NCBI GenBank assembly: GCA_963965975.1
Contig: OZ014411.1
Span: 8,743,501 to 8,807,500, forward strand
Direction of reading: 5' to 3'
DNA from: Xestospongia bergquistia
Taxonomy: Eukaryota; Porifera; Demospongiae; Haplosclerida; Petrosiidae
Length of the DNA: 64,000 nucleotides
A model generated the notes under the pieces. That model did not search any database. It was not told the DNA's origin and saw only the letters and a program-made list of their open reading frames with translations. Below are positions 55,701 through 64,000 of this stretch, piece after piece; within the stretch, counting starts at the first letter, position 1; the number at the start of each line of letters is the position of its first letter. The position numbers and the translations under genes are program-made.

Positions 55701-57698
55701 AAGAGATGTACTTACAGTTAGTAGATGTGAAACCAAGCTGTCGACAAGCTGTTCTAGCTAACATATAGATATTTTCAATATTATAATCATAATAGTCACA
55801 GAAACCATTCCATTTTCCATCATAACAAATTTCTAATCTGCCTTCATGACTGTGTTTACCATTAACAAGACGTACATCATAGTCAGTAGTACAATCGTCT
55901 GAAACAGATAAAATAGTAGATTAATGGTCATTATTAAATGAAAAGAAATATGTAATTAAATATTATAGGCTAACAATAGTGATGCATTCAAATTAATACA
56001 CAGTTTTTTCATTTCTTACCATAAGATGGTGAACAAAGTAGACTGACTGTATCTCTAACAGGATCACAGTAACCAATATTGGTTCTATAACTAGATGGAT
56101 AAGAAGAGCAATTACATAAAGATGAGTATGATGGACTACAGTAAGAGTAAGGTCCAAAACCAAACTCTGGCCATGATCCGTTATTCACATGGTAAGCTGG
56201 TCCTGCAAGTGTCAAAATTTTAATAGATATATCTAATGACAGGACAATAAGATTAATCTTACGTGTATTTGAAAAGCCAAGTTGTTTACAGGCAACTCTA
56301 GCATGGTCACATCCCCAGTCATAGTCACAAACAGCTGTCCATTTATTAGTTGAGCTACAGATTTGCAGAGTACCTCCATCAGATACAACAGTTTCTTTAG
56401 CATTATTGTAGAGTCGAAGTTCTTTGGAATTATTACATGATCCTAACATGTATAATTTGAATACAAAAAAGGTATTCAAAGGTAAGGGTCTTTAACTTGT
56501 TTAACAATGATTTAGTTTGGAAACAGCTAGATGCTGAAAAGTAATTTTTTGCTTTATGTGTTTACAACATGCAGAAATGTAAGCAGTAACAACTCCAATG
56601 ATGAAAACAACATTTCAATTTCCTGTATTATTACAATTTATGGCAACATTAGCACCTTCAATATAATTAACCATTCGACAATTACCATAGATTGAGAAAA
56701 GTTTGCGTTACAAAAGTTTTGTGTAAAAAATTAATATGTTGAAACATTTCGAAAACAATTAAATACTGTAAATATTCCTACCATAAATATTTTAATTCAT
56801 AATAATTTTAATGTGTTTATTTTTTGTACATCATCCAACATTCCAATTTTTTTCACAATGAAACATTCCTGGTCTATGGTAACAACTACATAATAGACAT
56901 ACATATATACTATCTTAATATCAACTTGTTTTCTAATAGATTAATTGTATACTGACCTGTATCAACAATACACTGTAGCTCTACTGTGTCCCTGTTTGTG
57001 TTGCAAAAATATGTGTCTGTTCTCCACCAGCTATTATAAGAGCTACAGCTAAACAATGTGGAATAGGATGGACTGCATGAAGAATATGGTCCAAATCCAT
57101 ATATTGGCCAACCACCACTGTTAACACATGTAATTGGATCTGCAGTATAATAGTACATAATAAAAAATCTATTGAATGCACATAATGTGTGATAATTAAT
57201 ATTAAAGTAATCAGCATGCATCCAATAAGTATGCAGCACTTGACACTTTTATTGATCAGTATAATTATAATTAAAATGAAATATAACATCACATGTATGA
57301 AATGTTATTGTTACTTGAATTGTTGTATCCTAGTTGTTTGCAGGCCACAATTGAGTGATAGTGAGTCCAACCATGGTCACACACAGCAGTCCATCGATTA
57401 TATGAGTCACATATCTGAAGCATGCCTTTATTTGATGTTGATGTATCATTGAAGAGACGAATGTCACCGTATTCACAGGCATCTACAAATTAAAGAAAAT
57501 CTAAGCCACATTTTAACAACACAGTTATAGCTAATAATACAAACCCATCAACCAACAACATCATTATTGTCTATGGTATTACTCCTTTTATAGCTATAAC
57601 TTAATTATTACAGATGCTTCATTGACTATACCTGCTGTGCCAAGTGTGAGATAAATTACCAAAAGAATGGCAGTTACTTTCATCATCATTGTATCCAT
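52718..57698 (-). CDS. secreted protein with five SRCR domains and a Cys-rich tail
   Basis: Seventeen exons in phase give 707 aa: 57632-57698, 57315-57482, 56957-57139, 56263-56442, 56020-56202, 55716-55898, 55394-55564, 55013-55183, 54225-54392, 53704-53859, 53484-53651, 53250-53321, 53124-53196, 53009-53055, 52935-52958, 52807-52879, 52718-52754. Exon 1 is a signal peptide (MKVTAILLVIYLTLGTA). Exons 2 to 11 encode five scavenger-receptor cysteine-rich domains, each split into an N-half exon (for example DVRLVNGTVEIEGRLEVC ... ACKQLG) and a C-half exon (for example FGRGANSGFLQFYWC ... GLRCYYG), all phase 1. A Pro/Thr linker (ETSPLPPTTPT) and a tail with about 15 Cys follow (MKGCAQVCLEKSEHC, GDCTCESC, KCFDGTCD, VCVCQYCK). 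There is no transmembrane segment, so it is probably secreted. SRCR proteins bind polyanions or microbes; sponges use many in adhesion and recognition. TATA box at 57733-57742; AATAAA at 52683-52688. Confidence 0.85.
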
Positions 57699-57732
57699 GC
57701 AAGTAGACTAGAGGTCAGGCTTAGCAGTTTGC

Positions 57733-57742
57733 CTTTATATAA
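57733..57742 (-). promoter_or_regulatory. TATA box of the SRCR gene
   Basis: TTATATAAAG on the minus strand, about 35-44 nt before the ATG. The same element is present in the duplicate at 58681-58690 and altered in the one near 60485. Confidence 0.6.
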
Positions 57743-58339
57743 GAGAGCACATGCAGGTCTGAACTTATGGTACCATTGGCAAAAGGTCATCTAATTAACA
57801 CAGTCCTTTTAACAGGTGTCAGTTGTAGATTCTTATATTCCTAATCTCTCTATCTTTGTAGTTATGTTTTTAATAAATCACTCTCTCAATTAATGAGGTC
57901 AACAGGGCAGATGTTGCAAAACATTATCAAAAAAATTTGTCCAATCGTGATAATACCCACTAGCTTATACAAACAATATTATTTTTGTAAAAATCTAGAT
58001 AATAGTAACAGCTGTTACTACTATATCTATATTTCTTGTACAAAGTTCAGATAGATCATCAATGAAATTTAAAATCCACCTTCAAGTTAATAGAATGATC
58101 AAAGATCATATGTAAAGGCCCTTGTACATGACTATTATATAGTATTGCTACAGATTATGGGCAACTGAATATATTTGCATACACTTATAGGGAGTTTTCA
58201 GAAGAACCTAGAGAAAAAAAGAAGAGATACCATTAAGATTACATTGCTAACATACATAGAGACTTACATGTAGCCCTTAAAGAGCTTAGTATTTCACATG
58301 AGTTCTATAATGAAAAGACTATCTTTTATATCCATCAAT
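57743..58339. other. 5' flank of the SRCR gene
   Basis: AT-rich flank that belongs to the duplicated unit: GTCCAATCGTGATAATACCC, the run AACAGCTGTTACTACTATAT, and TTAAAATCCACCTTCAAG recur near 58.9 and 60.7 kb. No exon seen. Confidence 0.5.
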
Positions 58340-59145
58340 CAATCAGATGAGTCCATAACTGAAACATGCCTTTATTAGATGCTGATGCATGTATCATTCA
58401 AGAGACGAATATCCCTGTATGCACAGGTATCAACAAATTAAAGAAATTATTAGCTATATTTTAGCAACACAGTTATAGCTAACAATACAAACCCATCAAC
58501 CTGCAACATCATTATTGTCTATGGTATTACTCCTTCTATAGCTATAACTTAATTATTATAGATGCTCCATTGACTATACCTGCTATGTCAGAGTAAGAAA
58601 ACTTAACAAGAGGATGGCAGTTACTTTCATCATCATGGTATCCACGCAATTGACTTGTGTTTGAGGTGATCAAGTTTGCCTTTATATAGGAGAGCATGGG
58701 CAGGTTTGAACTTATGACATCATTGGTCTCATAAATGATGAGAATGATAGTAATGTAAATAGGTACACCTGACATCTATTAAAAGTATTGAATTGATTAC
58801 ATAACCTTTGAAGAGGATGACACATTTGATAAAAGTTCATAAAGCACAACACTGCTATTGAAACATGGTACCCACTAGCTTTTACAAAAAATATTATTTC
58901 AGTGAAAAGTGTAGATAATGACAGCTGATACTACTATTGAAACATGCTTGTACAAAATTCAGATAGAGTAAGATATCATTAATGAAATTTAAAATCCACC
59001 TTCAAGCTAATAGATCATATGTAAAGGGCCTTGCAAATGACTGTTATATATAGTATTGTATGGCTAACTGACTATGCATACATATATAGGGAACATTCAG
59101 AAGAATCATGAGATAAAAAAGATATACTATTAAGATTAAGTTGCT
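58340..59145 (-). pseudogene. duplicate of SRCR promoter, signal exon and exon 2 (copy B)
   Basis: Contains, in parental order on the minus strand, a TATA box (58681-58690), a signal-exon copy starting at ATG 58634-58636 (MMMKVTAILLL, then an in-frame stop before the donor), the same intron, and a partial exon 2 copy (about 58355-58432). The downstream flank also matches the parent. No further SRCR exons follow. Broken by the stop. Confidence 0.75.
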
Positions 59146-60164
59146 AGCATAGTGAATCACAAAACAAAGCCCTCACAAATTATAAGACTGTTGTTCACAC
59201 CCTCAAACTTGGAAGACATTTATCCTGTCAGGCTATTGATCACAGCAACATTGATAATGCTCTTAAATCATTAACTTCCTGCAATTACATTTGAGCATCA
59301 CTTCAGTCAGTTTCAGTCTACCAACAACCAAAATCCTTACATTACTTTGGTGTGTGCAACACAGATTATTTTTAATTTTTGATTTCTGGTATTACTTAGT
59401 CAGAAATAAAGCCCAGTTTGGGTGAAAACATTTGTTGTATTTACTTAGCACTACAATAACATTCTAATTAATGTAATTACACTAACTTAACTATCTTAAA
59501 AGTGAAAAATGACTGCTAATAAAATAACACAAGATTTCTTACAAGTGTAGCTACACCCACCAAACATTTCATGGTTACAAGTACTGAGAATCATTCTTAA
59601 TTAAAAGTGACAAAGATAGGCAAAATACATACATGTATATTTTTGTATGGGTTTGAGGGAAGAGAAAGGGCATTTTGTCCTCTAGGTAACACATCCAGAA
59701 AATTAATAGCATAATCATATCCTAGTATATATATTAATCATTACTTTACTTTATTGTTATTTACAAATAAAAATTAATTTTTAGCTGTTACATCAATGAA
59801 AAAGTATATCTGCAATCTGATTAGCTTTTATCATAGGCACAAACACATTGATGGCACTAGTGACTACTTAATTATGATAGAAAGATGTACTGGATTGACT
59901 ATCCAAAAGTATTAAATTTAAATTTGCACAGAATAGACAGTGAACTGAAGTTTAGTAAGTACTGAAGAATGGTTTAGAATGGCAGCAATTATCAAAGATA
60001 ATGAATGTCAATTGATGGTTTTGAATGAAGAAAAGATTGAAATAAATAAGTATTCTGCAGATGTTATGACCTCTTAATGTTGTATTTTAATAAGTCTGTG
60101 GAAGCTTAGGATTTCATAAGTGTTTTATAATGAAAAAGCTAGCTCTTTTGGCCAACAACCAGAT
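59146..60164. other. intergenic, part of a larger duplication with 60.9-61.25 kb
   Basis: Includes a 47-codon plus-strand open stretch at about 59150-59292 (contains HTLKLGRHLSCQAIDHSN) of unknown origin, and blocks (GGCACAAACACATTGATGG, TTAAATTTGCACAGAA) repeated at 61138-61230. No gene supported. Confidence 0.45.
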
Positions 60165-60560
60165 AAGTCACATATTGGAAACATGCCTTTATTAGATGCT
60201 GCTGTACCATTCGACTGATGAATATCCTTGTATCTACAGGCTTCTATGACTTAAAGAAATTCTTAGCCACATTGTAACAACACAATTATAGCTACTAATA
60301 TAAACCCATCAACCAGTAACATAATTATTGTCTATGATATTACTCCTTCTATAGCTATAACTTAATTATTATAGATGCTCCATTGACTATACCTGTTATG
60401 TCAAGAGTGAGATAAATTACCAAGAGAATAGCAGTTACTTTCATCATCCAAGCAAGTAGACTAAAGGTTTGGGTTACCAATTTTTCCTTCATATAAGAGA
60501 GCAACATGCAGGTTTTAGCTATTTACATTACCATTAATCTTATTTTCCTACTGATATTTC
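60165..60560 (-). pseudogene. duplicate of SRCR promoter, signal exon and exon 2 (copy C)
   Basis: Third copy of the same unit. The signal exon from ATG 60445-60447 is open (MMKVTAILLVIYLTLDIT then a GT donor) and the partial exon 2 (about 60172-60243) is open for about 25 residues including SNKGMFPICD. The TATA element is changed to CATATAAG. No further SRCR exons follow before copy B, so it is probably non-functional, though it could splice into downstream exons. Confidence 0.7.
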
Positions 60561-62509
60561 AATTAAATCACTCTCTCAATTTATGAGGTCAAGAAGCCAG
60601 ACAAAAAGGTGTTAATAAAGTTTGTCCAAAGAGGATAATACACAGAGCAAAACATCCACTCACTAGCTTATACAAACAATACTATTTTTATAAAAATCTA
60701 GATAATAGTAACAGCTGTTACTACTATATCTATATTTCTTGTACAAAGTTCAGATAGAGTAAGATATCATTAATAAAATTTAAAGTCCACCTTCAAGCTA
60801 ATAGAATGATCAAAGATCATATGTAAAGGACCTTTGCTCTTGACTGTTATATAGAATTGCTACAAGTTATAGGCAATTGAGTACACATGCATATACATAT
60901 AAGAATTATCAGAACTTGGTGACTTACAAAGCAAAGCCCTCATAATTACAAGACGATTGTTTGCACACCTGCTTGTACTCCAGGTATACCACCATAAAAT
61001 TATTAGCATAATCATATACTATTATATACATTAAATCACTAATTTTAACGTTATTGACCAGTCAGATTGTAATTAAAGTGTTTCACTGTTATGTCAGTGA
61101 AAAAAGCGTATCAACAATCTGATTGGCTGTTGCCACAGGCACAAACACATTGATGCTGCTAGGGACTAATTAAGATTAAAAGATTCTGAAATCATTGTTC
61201 AAAACTATTTAATTTAAATTTGCACAGAACAGAACTTCAGTAAATTACAAAAGGGTTGAGTTTAGTATAATTATTGTGACACTCAAAATAGTTCAGGGCG
61301 AATATCTTGTGTTCATTGTTTTAAAAAAAGTGTCAGGTATGACTTGCTTGACTACAGGCTATGATGGGTAGAGAGTTAGAAAAAAAGTTGGATGATATGT
61401 AAGAATTTACTTTTTATAATTTTATTACTGTTATCATTGAACAGTTTACTTACCTCCTTTATTGGTAAGTATAACTGTAAAATACAGTGGAATCAGTACA
61501 TGGCTTTACGTTATAAATGGATTGGTTCATTCCCAATATAATATTGTCATCTACAAGTTAAATAAATATAATGAGTCATAATAAAATATTGATTACCCTT
61601 CTCCCCTCCTCCCACCACACACACACACACATTCAAATATAATATAACTATATATATATATATAATTATATATATATATATAATTATATATATATATAAT
61701 ATTACATTATTCATACATTCATATTGTCACCGCTATATATTAAACTTAGAGCTCTCAGCTAACACAAAGAGGTGAGGCGAAGAAGTTATATTAATTATTT
61801 ACTTCAATGCGCATGTGCAAAGAGGCAACGCGGTTCATTCAAGTAAGCTTTTACACAAACTTAAATGGCCTTTTTTACCTGCAGAAATCAGCGCTTAATC
61901 TTGGCACTATTTTAAAGCGCGTTGTATACAAGTCAAGCTTAGATAATTTATTATTGTTTTTGTTATCTCCTGGAACCCCTTAAGTCAAGCTATATAAGTC
62001 TCAATAATGTCTATAGTAACTGATAAAGGTAATTGATAACTATTATTTTATGTGGTTTAAGAACTTCCATATAGATCTAGTCATGATCAATCATGGTCTG
62101 GTGTAAAAAATCAAGTGGAATCATTGTATCAGAGGTAAATATATAGAAATTATTTATATAATAATCTGTTACACCAGAGAACGATGAATTAAGAGCTACT
62201 TGTGAGAGATAGGTACTAACATATTTATTTTACCCTAGATTTTTGTTTGTTAAGCTACATCAGGACAAGTTCAATGAAGAGATCTACAATTGAGCCAAAT
62301 ATAATAATTATATTTGTTTTATTTTGACAAAGTATTGGTTTAGGGTCATTGGTAAAGTCAGTAAAACAAATTCATCATCTCCACAGTAAGAATGATTTAT
62401 ATATAATCAAAGTTATAAACTGATTTTTACCTGACAATATTTTTATATTTGATTCCAGCTTGTCTCATTTTTAACAAAAGTGTTTTTTACTGAACTAAAA
62501 ACAGATATT
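60561..62509. other. intergenic with low-copy repeats and microsatellites
   Basis: The first 700 bp continue the SRCR-flank duplication. (CA)n and (TA)n runs occur at about 61615-61632 and 61650-61700. The block 62256-62385 repeats 49327-49461. A less AT-rich patch lies at 61790-61930. No gene supported. Confidence 0.5.
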
Positions 62510-63870
62510 AAATATTGACACCACACCGCATCTCCTCTATTATGCTCCACAACACAGCTCGTAGTATTTCACTTCCTCTTTTGCTTATTTTCAATTCCTC
62601 CATCACAACAGGCATTTCACTTTGGATTGAAAAAACTCCAATATCGTCCTATTCCTAAATCGAAAAACTCTTCTTCATTCTCCTCAGACTATGGCCCAAT
62701 CTCTCTATTTTCTCTCCCAAGTAAGATTCTGGAATGTCACATCTTTAATTATCTGTAGGACATGTTCCACTCATAACATTCTTACTAGATGTCAGTCAGT
62801 TTAGTTTCTGACTTGGATTCTCAACAGAAACAGCTCTATTATCTATTGTTAACATTTGGTTTTCTTCATTGGGTCTCAATAAAGCAGTCTGTGCTGTCTT
62901 TTTTTATCTCACAAAAGCGTTTGACTCTGTCCTTCGCAAGCCCCTATTTGACTCTTTATCATCACTCAACCTTACCCCTCTTCTTTTGTCTTGGCTCCAT
63001 AGTTATCTACAAGGCCAGTAGTCATAAATGGTTCTATCTCCTCTAAATGTCAAGTCACCTCTGGTGTGCCCCAAGGATCTATTTTCAGAGCTCTGTTATT
63101 CATATTTATATAAATGACCTTGCAAAGCTACTCCTTTTCTTCAACCATCTCACACTTATGCTGATGACATTCTTCTACCTCAAGAGATTTTTTTTCTTAC
63201 TTAAATGTCAACTGTTCAATCTAACATCAATCTCATTACATAATGGATTATCTCACCATCAACTACAAAAAAATATATGATCATTTCATGCAAATCTCCC
63301 TTTTTTTCAGCCACCCTCTATCCTCTTATCTTAAACAGTTTTCAACTTGAATGTGTCGATTTATTTAAATATCTTGGTGTTAATATCCAATGTGTTCACT
63401 CTAAAGTTTGTCAAACTATTAAAGTCATTCACCATAATTTCAATCAGCATGCTTCTTCTCAAACTTTTTTCACATTGTGTCGCTCCCTTGTCATTCCCTA
63501 TTTCACCTATTGCACTTGTATCTGGGACACACCAGCATCTTCCAACAATTCTGAAAATTTTTAAAAAAGTCAATGTTTTTCTTTTAAAAGATGTTCTTGT
63601 AAATAGGACAGCGATTATTTGTCTCTTCTCTCAACCTTTAATCTTTCACCCCTTTCAACTCGTCACTCTAATTCTAAATTTTGTCTTCTATATAAAATTA
63701 CTAATAACCTCCTTTATTTTTCTTATGATATTTTAATCCATAAATCTCCTCCAGGTCATGTTTCTCATCACTTTGATCCTCTCACCTTTGCATCCCTTTT
63801 TCTCGCTCATCTGCTTCACAAAACTCATTTTCACTTTCTTATAATGTGAAATCTAGCTCATCTCTGATCA
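62510..63870 (+). mobile_element. 5'-truncated LINE (non-LTR retrotransposon) with reverse transcriptase remains
   Basis: Reverse-transcriptase blocks appear in order but in shifting frames: SDYGPISLFSLPSKILE (62685), SHKSVDSVLRK-like with LTKAFDSV in place (about 62905-62950), TSGVPQGSIF (about 63060), YADD-equivalent LMLMTFFYL (about 63155), FKYLGVNIQ (63365), and the C-terminal SLVIPYFTYCTCIWDT (63485). At least three frame changes and one or more stops are present and no endonuclease domain is seen, so it is a dead, 5'-truncated copy of a Jockey/CR1/L2-like element. No clear polyA or repeat tail by 64000. Confidence 0.75.
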
Positions 63871-64000
63871 CTTTTAAATCTAATGTAAGTATATTTATTC
63901 ACTAATCAAAGCATTTATTTTATTTCAATTTGTTGTTGAAAAGTAATAGATTGTCTTAATTCACACAATTAATCTGTGTCATATATATATAACTTTTTTC
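63871..64000. other. end of window, AT-rich
   Basis: Possible 3' UTR of the LINE, ending in an ATATATAT run. Nothing else seen. Confidence 0.4.

Noticed and set aside
56981-57292. 103-codon minus-strand open frame
   Set aside because: Alternate frame of SRCR exon 3; the other frame has the SRCR cysteine pattern.

Overview
The window reads as AT-rich metazoan nuclear DNA with small GT-AG introns (many of 45 to 100 nt). The gene mix (an expanded death-domain/ZU5/UPA family, SRCR-rich secreted proteins, a fungal-type alpha-amylase, a Fringe-like transferase, a PARP14-like macro-PARP) suggests a demosponge of the Amphimedon kind. That assignment is inference from gene content and gene structure; no species search was possible. 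All exon models were built by hand from reading frames, splice-site dinucleotides and phase agreement.

Region by region: 1-748 is the 3' end (UPA plus death domain) of a gene whose paralogue lies at 7323-13108. Between them lie two copies of an inverted-repeat MITE, two minisatellites, an isolated C2H2 zinc-finger ORF and a GC-rich structured segment (about 3320-3830). The complete paralogue has 20 exons (1198 aa): four N-terminal death-like domains, a coiled coil built from alternating phase-1 exon cassettes, then ZU5, UPA and a C-terminal death domain. At 15149-16211 (minus) is a cAMP-receptor/GPR157-like seven-helix receptor with one frame break. At 18969-21211 (minus) is a secreted 478-aa GH13 alpha-amylase in 8 exons. 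It is divergent from a PARP14-like gene at 21808-32597 (plus, 11 exons, 1528 aa); the 596-bp shared upstream region holds a perfect kappaB-type palindrome.

A decayed Ty3/gypsy pol remnant lies near 33.1-33.8 kb. Next come a Fringe-like glycosyltransferase (33949-38755, minus, 8 exons, 395 aa) whose introns carry three inverted-repeat elements, and an F-BAR plus RhoGAP protein (38935-48205, minus, 12 exons, 546 aa) with repeat-rich introns.

From 49 kb to 61 kb is an SRCR locus. An intact 17-exon gene (52718-57698, minus, 707 aa, five SRCR domains plus a Cys-rich tail) is flanked on its 3' side by scrambled, partly inverted relics and a second copy of its last two exons. On its 5' side are two further copies of its promoter, signal exon and start of exon 2. 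A 5'-truncated LINE reverse transcriptase fills 62.5-63.9 kb.

The death-fold protein, macro-PARP and SRCR protein all belong to families used in innate immunity or self/non-self handling in animals, but nothing in the sequence shows that they work together. The observations most worth following are a conserved 25-nt intron in both death-domain paralogues, the coiled-coil exon cassette array, the kappaB site before the PARP14-like gene, the fungal-type amylase, and the repeated duplication of the SRCR promoter and signal exon.
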